A stretch of DNA of 64,000 nt from ZC4RG30 sp039932715 (GCA_039932715.1 JBDTPN010000016.1:1-64000), one strand, 5' to 3'. Positions 39,636 to 48,280 are shown, counted from the first letter of the stretch. The notes: a model not told the origin generated them from the sequence alone. Translations and numbers: made by a program.

Positions 39636-40730
39636 TCAGGCCTGGCTTGACTTGATCCAGCGCAACAGCCGGCCAGCGCGCCGATCCGCTGCTCCCGCAG
39701 TGGAGTCTACAATGGTCAGGTGCCCCAGCTTGCGTCCCGGACGGGCCGACTTGCCGTAATCGTGCAGGTGCAGGCCGCGTTCCTTGAGCAAGGCACCTGC
39801 CGCCGGCATGGTGCCGATCAGGTTGATCATGGCGCTGTGGCCGATGGCGCGGGTATCGCCCAGGGGCAAACCGGTTATCGCCCGCACATGATTCTCGAAC
39901 TGGCTGGTCACCGCGCCTTCGATGGTCCAGTGACCCGAGTTGTGCACCCGGGGCGCCATTTCATTGGCCACCAGCTGGCCCTTGCGCACAAAGAACTCCA
40001 TGGTCAGCACGCCGTAGTAATCAAAATGCCGTAGCACCCGGTACATGTGCCGACGCGCAGCGGCTTCCAGCTTCGGGGATTTCCACGGCGCGCGGGTCAG
40101 CCGCAGGATGCCGTCGCGATGCAGATTGCGGTTGAGCGGATACATGGCCATCTCGCCGCGTAAACCTCGCACACCGATGGCGGACACCTCGTAGTCGAAG
40201 GGCACGAATTGTTCATAGAGCAACGGGGCGGTGCCCAATGCCTGCCACGCCATTTCGATATCGCGGGCCTTGCGCAGCACGTGCTGGCCCTTGCCGTCGT
40301 ATCCCATGCGCCGCGTCTTGAGCACGCCGGGCAGGCCGATCGCGGCCACTGCCTGGTGCAGGTCCGCCAGTGAATCCACGGCAATGCAGCGGTTGGTGGG
40401 AATCCCCAGTTTTGCGAACAAGGTCTTTTCGAGCAGGCGATCCTGCGCGGTGGCCAGCGCCAGCACCGGTGGCGCAACACGCGTGCGAGTGGCCAGCCGC
40501 TGCAAAGATGCGGCGGGCACGTTTTCCCAGTCGACGGTCACCACATCGCAGTGCCGGGCCATCTTGTCCAGCAGCTTCGGGTCGGTGAAATCACCGAACA
40601 ACGACGCGCCGACCTGGTGCGCCGGTGTGCCGGGCTCACGGTCCAAGAACAGGAACTGCTGGCCCAGCGGATAGCCTGCCAGCGCCATCATGCGACCGAG
40701 CTGGCCGGCGCCCAGGACGCCGATGGTCAC
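39636..40730 (-). CDS. purK: N5-carboxyaminoimidazole ribonucleotide synthase
   Basis: PurK is an ATP-grasp enzyme that converts AIR to N5-CAIR in purine synthesis. The 364-residue protein shows GVLGAGQLGRMMALAGYPLG and the ATP-grasp segments GYDGKGQHVL and EMAPRVHNSGHWTIE. It overlaps purE by four bases and is co-transcribed with it. Confidence 0.96.
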   Translation of the reverse strand: MTIGVLGAGQLGRMMALAGYPLGQQFLFLDREPGTPAHQVGASLFGDFTDPKLLDKMARHCDVVTVDWENVPAASLQRLATRTRVAPPVLALATAQDRLLEKTLFAKLGIPTNRCIAVDSLADLHQAVAAIGLPGVLKTRRMGYDGKGQHVLRKARDIEMAWQALGTAPLLYEQFVPFDYEVSAIGVRGLRGEMAMYPLNRNLHRDGILRLTRAPWKSPKLEAAARRHMYRVLRHFDYYGVLTMEFFVRKGQLVANEMAPRVHNSGHWTIEGAVTSQFENHVRAITGLPLGDTRAIGHSAMINLIGTMPAAGALLKERGLHLHDYGKSARPGRKLGHLTIVDSTAGAADRRAGRLLRWIKSSQA

Positions 40731-41230
40731 GACTGGCGTGGGTCCGGACTCGCCAGCACGGCGTCAGTCTGGCTGGTGCGGAACCGCTGCAGGGCTGCGG
40801 CCACAGTCGCGTCGTGCAAGGCAACTATGGCCGCGGCGAACAGCGCGGCATTGGCGGCCCCTGCAGGTCCGATTGCAAAGGTGGCCACTGGAACCCCTTT
40901 GGGCATCTGGACTATGGAAAGCAGCGAATCCATTCCGTTGAGCGCCCTGGTTTGCACCGGCACTCCCAGCACTGGAATCTGCGTCTTGGCAGCCGTCATG
41001 CCTGGCAGGTGCGCAGCGCCACCGGCGCCCGCAATGATTGCCGACAGCCCGCGACTTTGCGCAGTGGCGGCATATTCGAACAGCAGGTCAGGAGTGCGGT
41101 GCGCAGACACCACCTTCACTTCGTGAGGCACGCCCAGTTGCGTGAGCAGTTCGGCCGCCACGCTGAGGGTTTCCCAGTCTGAGCGCGACCCCATGATGAT
41201 GCCAACCAGCGGTTTCACGAGTGACTGCAC
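40727..41230 (-). CDS. purE: N5-CAIR mutase PurE
   Basis: PurE moves the carboxyl group from N5-CAIR to give CAIR. The 167-residue protein has IIMGSRSDWETL, SAHRTPD and AGAGGAAHLPGMTAA, the family signatures. The start is GTG at 41230, only two bases after the darP stop, so darP-purE-purK look like one transcript. Confidence 0.96.
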   Translation of the reverse strand: MQSLVKPLVGIIMGSRSDWETLSVAAELLTQLGVPHEVKVVSAHRTPDLLFEYAATAQSRGLSAIIAGAGGAAHLPGMTAAKTQIPVLGVPVQTRALNGMDSLLSIVQMPKGVPVATFAIGPAGAANAALFAAAIVALHDATVAAALQRFRTSQTDAVLASPDPRQS

Positions 41231-41232
41231 GC

Positions 41233-41553
41233 TTATTTTTGCGGGTTAATCCGTAGTCTAGCATGCGTGTTGCGACTGACCGTCAGGCCTTCCAGAGCGG
41301 CTTCCAGTGCCCCTATATCCACGTCGCGCATCAGCTTGCCGATGTACTGGTGTTGCCTTCCCAGCGCCCCCCGGCTGCGCAGGCGCCGCGCTTCGGCTAT
41401 CGCCTCCACCAGGGGTTCTGTCAGCGGCAGCGCCGCCGTGTCCTCCGGGCGCATCTTTACCAGCCGCTCCCCCAGCTTCTGCAGCGCAGTGGCCTCGCGC
41501 TTGCGCATGCTCTTGCTCGGCGGCAGTTCCTCTTCATCGTCGCTGATGTCCAT
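41233..41553 (-). CDS. darP: Short DarP/YjgA-family ribosome-assembly protein
   Basis: DarP (YjgA) associates with late 50S precursors. This version has the N-terminal core (KSMRKREATALQKLGERLVK and RGALGRQHQYIGKLMRDVD). It stops at 106 residues with ALEGLTVSRNTHARLRINPQK lost to nothing further, while the E. coli protein is about 183. The C-terminal half is missing. The ATG at 41553 is used; the open frame reaches a TTG three codons earlier. It is divergent from pmbA by 18 bases, the same pairing as in enterics. Confidence 0.85.
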   Translation of the reverse strand: MDISDDEEELPPSKSMRKREATALQKLGERLVKMRPEDTAALPLTEPLVEAIAEARRLRSRGALGRQHQYIGKLMRDVDIGALEAALEGLTVSRNTHARLRINPQK

Positions 41554-41557
41554 ACCG

Positions 41558-41567
41558 TACAATTATG
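41558..41567. promoter_or_regulatory. Overlapping divergent -10 elements (darP / pmbA)
   Basis: TACAAT on plus (41558-41563) and CATAAT on minus (41567-41562) overlap by two bases. Each lies eight bases from its start codon, and neither gene has a Shine-Dalgarno. Confidence 0.45.
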
Positions 41568-41571
41568 GCCT

Positions 41572-42918
41572 ATGTCACAGGCCATAGACGCATCCCGGAT
41601 CCACGAACTCACCGACATCGCGGCCTTCACATTGCGTGAGGCACGCGAGGCCGGGGCCACGCAGGCAGAGGCAGATGTCAGCCTGCAGCAGGGGCTCAAC
41701 GTGACCGTGCGCCTGGGGGAAGTCGAGACTGTTGAATACCAGCGGGATCGCGCGCTTGGCATCACTGTTTATTTCAACCAGGCCAAGGGTTCTGCCAGCA
41801 GCGCGGACCTGCGCCCCGACGCCGTGCGTGAAATGGTGCGCAAGGCCTGCTCCATTGCCCGGTACACGGCACGCGATGAATACGCCGGCCTGGCGGACGC
41901 TGCGGACATTGCCAGCGTGGTACCGGACCTGTCGCTGTATCACCCATGGGATCTTTCCCCCGAGGACGCCATCGAAATGGCGCGCGTCTGCGAAGCGGCA
42001 GGGCTGGCTGTGGACCGCCGTGTCAGCAACTCCGAGGGCGCCTCGGTGTCCACGCATCGCGGTGTACGCGTGTATGGCAACTCGCATGGCTTCCTTGCCG
42101 GTTATCCCAGCACCAGCCACAGCATCAGCTGCGTGCTGCTCGCGCAGCAGGGCGAGGACATGCAGCGCGACTACTGGTATTCAACTGCGCGCGCCCCTTC
42201 GGGCATTGAAGCCCTTGAGCACATCGGGCGGCGCGCAGGCGAGCGCGCAGTTGCCCGTCTGGGCGCGCGCCAGGTCAGCACGCGCAAGTCGCCCGTGCTG
42301 TTTGCCGCCGACCTGGGTCGCGGCCTGTTTGGCCACATGATCTCCGCAGTGCAGGGATCCAGCCAATATCGCAAATCGTCATTCCTGCTTGATGCGGCCG
42401 GCACCCAGGTGCTGTCGCCACATGTACAGATGCAGGAACGGCCGCACCTGCAGGGGGCACTGGCCAGCTCACCCTTTGACTCGGAAGGCGTGTCGACGCG
42501 CGATCGTGACCTGGTCCGCGATGGCGTCCTGCAGGGCTATGTGCTGGGCAGCTATTCGGCACGCAAACTGGGGTTGCATACCACGGGCAATGCCGGCGGC
42601 ATCCACAACATGCAGGTCAGCTCCAGTCTCGGTGCCCAGGATTTCCAGCAATTGCTGGCCACCATGGGCACGGGGATGTACGTCACCGAATTGATGGGCG
42701 ATGGTGTCAACGGCGTGACCGGTGACTATTCGCGTGGCGCTACCGGCTTCTGGGTCGAGGGCGGTGCGATCCAATACCCGGTGCACGAAGTCACCATCGC
42801 GGGCAACCTGCGCCAGATGTATCAGGGTGTTCGAGCCATTGGATCCGACGTGGACGAGCGTGGTGCCATCCGCACCGGATCGGTGCTGGTGGATGAGATC
42901 ACCATAGCCGGAGCCTGA
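41572..42918 (+). CDS. pmbA: Metalloprotease PmbA (TldE)
   Basis: PmbA is the non-zinc-binding partner of TldD in a heterodimeric protease. The 448-residue length fits. Family blocks SHSISCVLLAQQGEDMQRDY, YVLGSYSARKLGLHTTGNAG and YSRGATGFWVEGGAI are seen. Start is ATG 41572; a longer open frame upstream is antisense to darP. Its end abuts the convergent YihY gene directly. Confidence 0.96.
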   Translation: MSQAIDASRIHELTDIAAFTLREAREAGATQAEADVSLQQGLNVTVRLGEVETVEYQRDRALGITVYFNQAKGSASSADLRPDAVREMVRKACSIARYTARDEYAGLADAADIASVVPDLSLYHPWDLSPEDAIEMARVCEAAGLAVDRRVSNSEGASVSTHRGVRVYGNSHGFLAGYPSTSHSISCVLLAQQGEDMQRDYWYSTARAPSGIEALEHIGRRAGERAVARLGARQVSTRKSPVLFAADLGRGLFGHMISAVQGSSQYRKSSFLLDAAGTQVLSPHVQMQERPHLQGALASSPFDSEGVSTRDRDLVRDGVLQGYVLGSYSARKLGLHTTGNAGGIHNMQVSSSLGAQDFQQLLATMGTGMYVTELMGDGVNGVTGDYSRGATGFWVEGGAIQYPVHEVTIAGNLRQMYQGVRAIGSDVDERGAIRTGSVLVDEITIAGA

Positions 42919-44229
42919 TCAGGGCGGAGAGGCGATCAGGTCCGCGAGCGTGCGATCACCGCAGGCCTGGTGCCAGGATCGTTCCAGTTCCATCTGCAAT
43001 CGCGAAGCGCTGGGCGTAGAAGCACGCGTCAACGGTATGTGCCCGCTGCTGTCGGATCGGGCGCAGTCCAGGATCTGCGTCAGCTTGATGCCAGTAAGTT
43101 CCCGCGCCGGGAACAGCGTGCCGTCATCGGCCTGCGCCAGCAGGCCGCCGCGCTCCAGATTGGTGGCCATGTCGGCCACGGCGATTCCAGGCAGGCCCAG
43201 CTTGCGACTGAGTGCATCCACCGACCAGGGCGCAAATCCGGCGCGCAACGCCTCGCCCACGTGCACCATCACATCCATGGCCAGCAACTCCAGTTCGCGG
43301 CTGGACAGACGCAGCACGGCATGACCCAGGCGCAGGTAATTGGGATTCTGCACATAGAACGCCAGCTGGGCGCCGATCAGCAGGATCAGCCAGCCCAGGT
43401 AGGTCCAGACAAACAGCGCCGCGATAATGGCGAAGCCGGCATACACCAGCTTCATCTGCGAACTGGCCAGCACCAGCGTGGTGAATATCTTGCCCGTGGC
43501 GGCCCACAGCATTCCCGCGGTGAATCCACCCACCAGCGCAGGCACCAGCTTCACCCTAGTGTTGGGCAACAGCAGGTACATGACAGTGAACAGGCCGGTG
43601 ACGATGGCGTAGGGGGCCAGCACGATGAAGGCCTTGAGCATGCGCGCGCCAGCGGCGAAGCCCTGCGGGGTGTGTCCAGCCACGCTGTCGAAGGCCACCT
43701 TGGTGAAGGCGATGACCGCTGCGATCACCAGCGGGCCAATGATGATCAGCACCGCGAATTCGGTGATGCGCCGCGGAATGCTGCGCGCACTGCGCACGCG
43801 CCAGGTGAAATTGATGCTGTCCTCGATCTTCCTGACCGTGCCGATCAGCATCCACAGCAGGGCACCGAAGCCCACGACACCCACCAGGCCGCTGCGCACG
43901 CTGTCGGCAAACTGCATCAGCCGCTGCGTGATGTCCTGCGCCGCCTTGTCACCGATGGGCCGGAAAAAATCCAGGATCAACGGCTCCAGTTCGCGATGCG
44001 CACCGAATGCCTTGAGCACTGCGAAAGTCAGGGCCACTGCGGGGATCAGCGCCAGGAATGTGGTGTACACCAGCCCCGTTGCGCGCAGTGTCAGTTCACC
44101 ATTGAGCAGGTCGCGAAGCAGCGCATAGGGGTAACGCACCAGACGCAGCAGGCGCGCCAGCAGGTTGTCGCCCAGCGTGTGCGTGCCGAACAGCGCCAGG
44201 TCGAGCAGAGTCCAGAATTTCTGCCACAT
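42919..44229 (-). CDS. YihY/UPF0761-family inner-membrane protein
   Basis: A 436-residue membrane protein once called RNase BN-like. It has six or so TM helices in the first 290 residues (GLVYTTFLALIPAVALTFAV, VGFGALLWMLIGTVRKIED, FVWTYLGWLILLIGAQLAFY). The C-terminal 140 residues form a soluble extension with a winged-helix-like part (WSVDALSRKLGLPGIAVADM), longer than E. coli YihY (about 290). It ends against pmbA and starts six bases after purC, probably co-transcribed with purC. Confidence 0.85.
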   Translation of the reverse strand: MWQKFWTLLDLALFGTHTLGDNLLARLLRLVRYPYALLRDLLNGELTLRATGLVYTTFLALIPAVALTFAVLKAFGAHRELEPLILDFFRPIGDKAAQDITQRLMQFADSVRSGLVGVVGFGALLWMLIGTVRKIEDSINFTWRVRSARSIPRRITEFAVLIIIGPLVIAAVIAFTKVAFDSVAGHTPQGFAAGARMLKAFIVLAPYAIVTGLFTVMYLLLPNTRVKLVPALVGGFTAGMLWAATGKIFTTLVLASSQMKLVYAGFAIIAALFVWTYLGWLILLIGAQLAFYVQNPNYLRLGHAVLRLSSRELELLAMDVMVHVGEALRAGFAPWSVDALSRKLGLPGIAVADMATNLERGGLLAQADDGTLFPARELTGIKLTQILDCARSDSSGHIPLTRASTPSASRLQMELERSWHQACGDRTLADLIASPP

Positions 44230-44235
44230 GGCGTA

Positions 44236-45141
44236 TTACTGCGTGGCAGGGCCGGTAATACGTTGCAGGGCTGTTTCGTAGTTGGCGGCGGTGCGCTGGA
44301 TGACTTCGAGTGGCAGCTTCGGGCCCGGTGCCCGCTTGTTCCAGTCCAGCGTCTCGAGGTAATCGCGCACGAACTGCTTGTCGAAACTGGGCGGACTGGT
44401 GCCCATGCGATAACTGTCGGCGGGCCAGAAACGCGATGAGTCCGGCGTCAGGGCCTCATCGATCAACAGCAACTGGCCATCGGGCGCGAGCCCGAATTCA
44501 AATTTAGTGTCGGCGATAATGATGCCGCGCTGTGCGCAGTGCCGGGCCGCGAATTCGTACAGGGCCAGCGAGATATCGCGCACCTTGGTGGCCACGTCGG
44601 CGCCCACCATGCCCTCGGCAGCGGCATAGCTGATGTTCTCGTCGTGATCGCCCACTGCCGCCTTGGTGGCAGGAGTGAATATGGGTCGCGGCAGGCGCTC
44701 GGCCTGACGCAATCCCGGTGGCAATGCCACGCCGGAAATGCTGCCCGTGGCCTGGTAGTCCTTCCATCCCGAACCGACGACATAACCGCGCACGATGGCT
44801 TCAATGGGCAGCGCCTTGAGCCGGCGCGCAACCACGCTGCGCCCCTCCACCTGGGCGCGTTCCGCAGCATCGGGCACCACCTGGGCCAGCGGGCGGTCGA
44901 GCAGGTGATTGGCGACGATATTTGCGGTGCGTGCGAACCAGAAATTGGAGATGGTGTTGAGGATGCGCCCCTTGCCCGGTATGGGATCGGGCAGCACCAC
45001 GTCGAAAGCCGACAGACGGTCAGTGGCCACGATCAGCAAGGTCTGGTCGTCAACAGCGTAGACGTCACGGACCTTGCCCCGATGGATGCGCTGCAGCGAC
45101 CGGAGCTGTGTTTCGTGGACTGCAGGCGGTGAGATGTTCAA
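44236..45141 (-). CDS. purC: SAICAR synthase
   Basis: PurC joins aspartate to CAIR in purine synthesis. The 301-residue protein is of the longer type (RGKVRDVYAVDDQTLLIVAT, RLSAFDVVLPDPIPGKG, EALTPDSSRFWPAD). The start is TTG at 45141 because the frame is closed by TAG two codons before it and no ATG lies near. It is divergent from djlA with 20 bases between the start codons. Confidence 0.94.
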   Translation of the reverse strand: MNISPPAVHETQLRSLQRIHRGKVRDVYAVDDQTLLIVATDRLSAFDVVLPDPIPGKGRILNTISNFWFARTANIVANHLLDRPLAQVVPDAAERAQVEGRSVVARRLKALPIEAIVRGYVVGSGWKDYQATGSISGVALPPGLRQAERLPRPIFTPATKAAVGDHDENISYAAAEGMVGADVATKVRDISLALYEFAARHCAQRGIIIADTKFEFGLAPDGQLLLIDEALTPDSSRFWPADSYRMGTSPPSFDKQFVRDYLETLDWNKRAPGPKLPLEVIQRTAANYETALQRITGPATQ

Positions 45142-45148
45142 GGCTTGC

Positions 45149-45155
45149 TACCATA
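45149..45155. promoter_or_regulatory. Overlapping divergent -10 elements (purC / djlA)
   Basis: TACCAT on plus (45149-45154) and TATGGT on minus (45155-45150) occupy almost the same bases. The djlA ATG is seven bases away and the purC TTG eight. There is no Shine-Dalgarno on either side. Confidence 0.4.
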
Positions 45156-45161
45156 AACCAT

Positions 45162-45935
45162 ATGCAGTGGACGGGAAAACTCATCGGAGCGGCACTGGGC
45201 GCCTTCCTCGGGCCTGTTGGCATCGCCATCGGCGCCGCCATCGGCCACCAGTATGACGTCAACGTCGGACGTCAAGGCACACGCGGGCCGGGCGAGCAGT
45301 TCTACCTCAGCACCTTTCGCGTGATGGGCCACGTGGCCAAAGCCGATGGCCGTGTCACCGAGCGTGAAATAGCAGCGGCGCGATCCGTGATGCAGGCCCT
45401 GCGCCTGGATCCTGCGCAGACGCACCAGGCAATTGCGCTGTTCACCCAGGGCAAGGATCCTTCTTTCAACGTCGACCAGGAACTGAACGCGTTGCGTGCA
45501 GCCTGTCACTCGCAACCGGCCATCCTGCGAGTGTTCATGGAAATCCAGCTGCGTTTCGCGCTGTGGGGCAGCGACCTGTCTCCGGCCACACGCAGCCGGG
45601 TTACGTATGTAGCCAATGCACTGGGCATCGGTATGGCCACGTTTGCGCGCATTGAGGCGGCGCTGCGCGGCGATGCGCGGGGTGACGCTCGCGGCGCAGG
45701 GGCGAGCGCGAATCCTGGACTGCGCATCGCGGCTGCCTATCGCACGCTGGAAGTGGACGCGACAGTGGGCGATGCCGAACTTGTGAAATCGTATCGGCGC
45801 CTGATGAGCCGGCACCATCCCGACAAGCTCAAGGCCAATGGCCTGCCCGACTCCATGCTCGAGCATGCCAAGCAGCGCACGCAGGCGATTCGCGAGGCCT
45901 ATGAGTTGCTGCGCGAGCAACGCGGCCTGGCGTAG
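45162..45935 (+). CDS. djlA: DnaJ-like co-chaperone DjlA
   Basis: DjlA is a membrane-anchored J protein that stimulates DnaK. The 257-residue protein has an N-terminal TM helix (KLIGAALGAFLGPVGIAIGA), a TerB-like domain (about 45-150) and a C-terminal J domain with the HPD motif in SRHHPDKLKANG. The ATG at 45162 places the TM at the very N-terminus as in the family; the open frame begins 18 codons earlier. Confidence 0.93.
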   Translation: MQWTGKLIGAALGAFLGPVGIAIGAAIGHQYDVNVGRQGTRGPGEQFYLSTFRVMGHVAKADGRVTEREIAAARSVMQALRLDPAQTHQAIALFTQGKDPSFNVDQELNALRAACHSQPAILRVFMEIQLRFALWGSDLSPATRSRVTYVANALGIGMATFARIEAALRGDARGDARGAGASANPGLRIAAAYRTLEVDATVGDAELVKSYRRLMSRHHPDKLKANGLPDSMLEHAKQRTQAIREAYELLREQRGLA

Positions 45936-45952
45936 CCCTTGCCTGTTTAGCG

Positions 45953-45958
45953 TAGACT
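45953..45958 (+). promoter_or_regulatory. -10-like hexamer before rpe
   Basis: TAGACT ends six bases before the rpe ATG at 45965 and the leader contains no Shine-Dalgarno. It lies just after the djlA stop. Confidence 0.3.
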
Positions 45959-45964
45959 CGGTCC

Positions 45965-46660
45965 ATGCCCGCCCAGACGCCGTGGATCGCGCCGTCGATC
46001 CTGTCAGCAGATTTCGCCAGGCTTGGCGCGGAAGTCGATGCCGTGCTGGCGGCCGGCGCAGACATCGTGCATTTCGACGTGATGGATAATCATTACGTCC
46101 CCAATCTCACCATCGGCCCGCTGGTCTGCGAGGCGCTGCGTCGCCACGGGGTCAAGGCGCCTATCGATGTGCACCTGATGGTCAAGCCGGTAGATCGCCT
46201 GGTGCCGGATTTCGCCAAGGCCGGAGCCACCTACATCAGCTTCCACCCCGAGGCCAGCGAACACATCGATCGCACCATCGGCCTGATTCGCGAACTGGGC
46301 TGCAAGCCGGGGCTGGTATTCAATCCGGCCACGCCGCTGGATTATCTTGATTTCACGCTCGACAGCCTCGACCTGGTGCTGATCATGTCGGTGAACCCGG
46401 GATTCGGTGGCCAGAAATTCATCCATGGCGCGCTGGAAAAGCTGGCCGAGGTGCGGCGCCGCATCGATGCCAGTGGCCGAACGATACGGCTCGAGGTGGA
46501 TGGCGGCGTCAAGGCCGAGAACATCGGGGCGATTGCCCGTGCGGGAGCCGACACTTTCGTGGCGGGCTCAGCCATTTTCGGCCAGCAGGACTACGGCGCG
46601 GTCATTCGCGCCATGCGTCAGAACATTGAGGCCGGCAGGCCAGGCGTATTGCGCGCCTGA
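45965..46660 (+). CDS. rpe: Ribulose-phosphate 3-epimerase
   Basis: Interconverts ribulose-5-phosphate and xylulose-5-phosphate in the pentose phosphate pathway; rpiA, the isomerase of the same step pair, is also in this window. The 231-residue TIM barrel has APSILSADFARLG, VMDNHYVPNLTIGP, MSVNPGFGGQKFI and LEVDGGVKAENI. Confidence 0.97.
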   Translation: MPAQTPWIAPSILSADFARLGAEVDAVLAAGADIVHFDVMDNHYVPNLTIGPLVCEALRRHGVKAPIDVHLMVKPVDRLVPDFAKAGATYISFHPEASEHIDRTIGLIRELGCKPGLVFNPATPLDYLDFTLDSLDLVLIMSVNPGFGGQKFIHGALEKLAEVRRRIDASGRTIRLEVDGGVKAENIGAIARAGADTFVAGSAIFGQQDYGAVIRAMRQNIEAGRPGVLRA

Positions 46661-46675
46661 TCTGGCTCAGCGCGG

Positions 46676-47455
46676 CTAGGCCTCGTCCTCGTCGAATTCG
46701 TCCTCGTCATCCTCTTCGTCCACAGGCGCCGGCGCGCGCACTGCCGGCCTGGTGCCCGTGGCCGATGTCGATGTCGATGTCGATGCTGGCACTATGACCG
46801 GACGCGTCTTCATCTTGGGTCGCGCGTTGAACACGACGATGGTCTTGCCAGTGGCGCGCAACAATCCCTGTTCTTCGAGCACCTTGAGCACACGCCCCGC
46901 CATTTCGCGCGAACAGCCCACCAGGCGCGACAGTTCCTGTCGCGATACCTTGATCTGCATGCCTTCCGGATGCGTCATTGCGTCCGGTTCGCCGCACAGG
47001 TCCATGATGGCGTGCGCCACGCGGCCGGTTACATCGACGAACGCGAGGTCGCCAAGCTTGCGATTGGTGCGATCCAGTCTCGATGCCAGCTGCGTGGCCA
47101 GTTCGAACACCAGCCCCGGACTTTCCGCGGCAATCTGCCGAAAGCGCGGATAGGTCATCTCGGCCAGTTCGCACTGGTTGCGCGTGCGCACCCATGCGCT
47201 TCGGGCGGGCTGTTCATTGAACAGCCCCATTTCGCCGAAGAACTGACCCTTGCTGAGATAGGCGAGCACCATCTCATTGCCTTCCTCGTCCTCGATCATC
47301 ACCTCGACCGAGCCGCTGATGACGTAGTAAAGGACGTCAGGCAAATCGCCGGCGTGGATGATCACTGTCTTGGAGGGGACGGTGCGGATCCGGCAGTAGC
47401 TGAGGAAGCGATTGATCGCCGGAATGTCGCTCAATGGTTTGACATTGTCTTCCAT
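46676..47455 (-). CDS. crp: CRP-family cAMP-type regulator with acidic tail
   Basis: A CRP/Vfr/Clp-like global regulator. The cyclic-nucleotide pocket keeps Gly74, Glu75, Arg85, Ser86 and Thr130, but the residue matching CRP Ser128 is Asn131. The helix-turn-helix SRQELSRLVGCSREMAGRVL (171-190) keeps the Arg-Glu...Arg set that reads TGTGA sites. After about residue 212 the protein has an extra 47 residues: a Ser/Thr run (ASTSTSTSAT) and a strongly acidic end (DEEDDEDEFDEDEA). E. coli CRP is 210 residues. I start at ATG 47455; a GTG at 47470 is possible. The gene is downstream of coq7 but has its own promoter candidate. Confidence 0.9.
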   Translation of the reverse strand: MEDNVKPLSDIPAINRFLSYCRIRTVPSKTVIIHAGDLPDVLYYVISGSVEVMIEDEEGNEMVLAYLSKGQFFGEMGLFNEQPARSAWVRTRNQCELAEMTYPRFRQIAAESPGLVFELATQLASRLDRTNRKLGDLAFVDVTGRVAHAIMDLCGEPDAMTHPEGMQIKVSRQELSRLVGCSREMAGRVLKVLEEQGLLRATGKTIVVFNARPKMKTRPVIVPASTSTSTSATGTRPAVRAPAPVDEEDDEDEFDEDEA

Positions 47456-47489
47456 CGTCGTTGTTCTCACCCTTCTGGAAACCCCTGAT

Positions 47490-47549
47490 CGGAAAAGATT
47501 TCCGAACCTGTGTCCCTTTTTATTACATAACGCGCTGTCATAGCAACAA
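47490..47549 (-). promoter_or_regulatory. crp promoter and leader hairpin
   Basis: On the minus strand: -35 TTGTTG (47549-47544), 16-base spacer, -10 TGTAAT (47527-47522). The leader of about 60 bases contains a perfect hairpin, CGGAAA and TTTCCG around a three-base loop (47490-47504), which could also end coq7 transcripts. Confidence 0.5.
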
Positions 47550-47555
47550 ATGAAG

Positions 47556-48188
47556 TCAGATCCAGCGTGCTGTGGTCGTCATCACCTTTGCGGTAGCACG
47601 CATGAGGCGGCGAATGGGCGCGGGCAGAGAGACTGCACCCGACCGTGTCGCATGATCCCCGTGCTGCACTTCGTCATCACGCATGGCGGTCAGGATGTCG
47701 CGGCTGCGCTGGTCTTCTGAAGGCAATTGCTGCAGGTGGGAATCTATATGGCGTTCCACCTGGCGCTCTGTTTCTGCCACGAAGCCGAGGCTGACCGGAT
47801 CGCTGGAAAGTCCTGCAACCGCGCCGATTGCAAAGGAGCCCGCGTACCACAAGGGTTGCAGCAGGCTGGGCCGGCTACCCAGTTCGGCAAGCCGCGTCTC
47901 GCACCAGGCAAGGTGGTCGGCTTCCTCTCTGGCGGATTGCTCCAGAAGCTGGCGGATGCCTGGGTCGCGGGCCACCATGGACTGCCCGTGATAAAGGCCC
48001 TGTGCGGCCACCTCACCGGCATGATTGACCCTCATCAGGGTGGCTGAAAGCCGGCGCTTGTCATCGTCCAGGGGCTCACCGGCCCTGCCCGGGGTGGGAC
48101 GGCTGGCCCGAACGGGGGCGAACAGGGCCCGCAGCGCCCGGTCGAGCGAGACAAGTACCTGGTCTGCGGGGTCCCGGGCGGGGTTCAT
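47556..48188 (-). CDS. coq7: 2-nonaprenyl-3-methyl-6-methoxy-1,4-benzoquinol hydroxylase
   Basis: Coq7 is a di-iron enzyme that hydroxylates C6 in ubiquinone synthesis. The 210-residue protein has the ligand motifs MRVNHAGEVAAQGLY, EEADHLAWCETRL and DDEVQHGDHA. ATG 48188 is chosen; the frame continues upstream but runs antisense over rplM. The -10-like TATAGT sits seven bases before the ATG. Confidence 0.95.
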   Translation of the reverse strand: MNPARDPADQVLVSLDRALRALFAPVRASRPTPGRAGEPLDDDKRRLSATLMRVNHAGEVAAQGLYHGQSMVARDPGIRQLLEQSAREEADHLAWCETRLAELGSRPSLLQPLWYAGSFAIGAVAGLSSDPVSLGFVAETERQVERHIDSHLQQLPSEDQRSRDILTAMRDDEVQHGDHATRSGAVSLPAPIRRLMRATAKVMTTTARWI

Positions 48189-48195
48189 GGCCTCA

Positions 48196-48201
48196 ACTAT
48201 A
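48196..48201 (-). promoter_or_regulatory. -10-like hexamer before coq7
   Basis: TATAGT on the minus strand (48201-48196) ends seven bases before the ATG at 48188, so the transcript may begin at the start codon. Confidence 0.4.
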
Positions 48202-48250
48202 GGCCGGCAGCGCATCCAGCGGCGCCTCAAAAGGCAGGCCGGTAGTTGCT

Positions 48251-48280
48251 TTGCATTGCCGAGCCCGGTTCGATTAAACT
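48251..48280 (+). promoter_or_regulatory. rplM-rpsI promoter
   Basis: -35 TTGCAT (48251-48256), 18-base spacer, -10 TAAACT (48275-48280). The predicted leader is about 28 bases before the rplM ATG. Confidence 0.5.
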
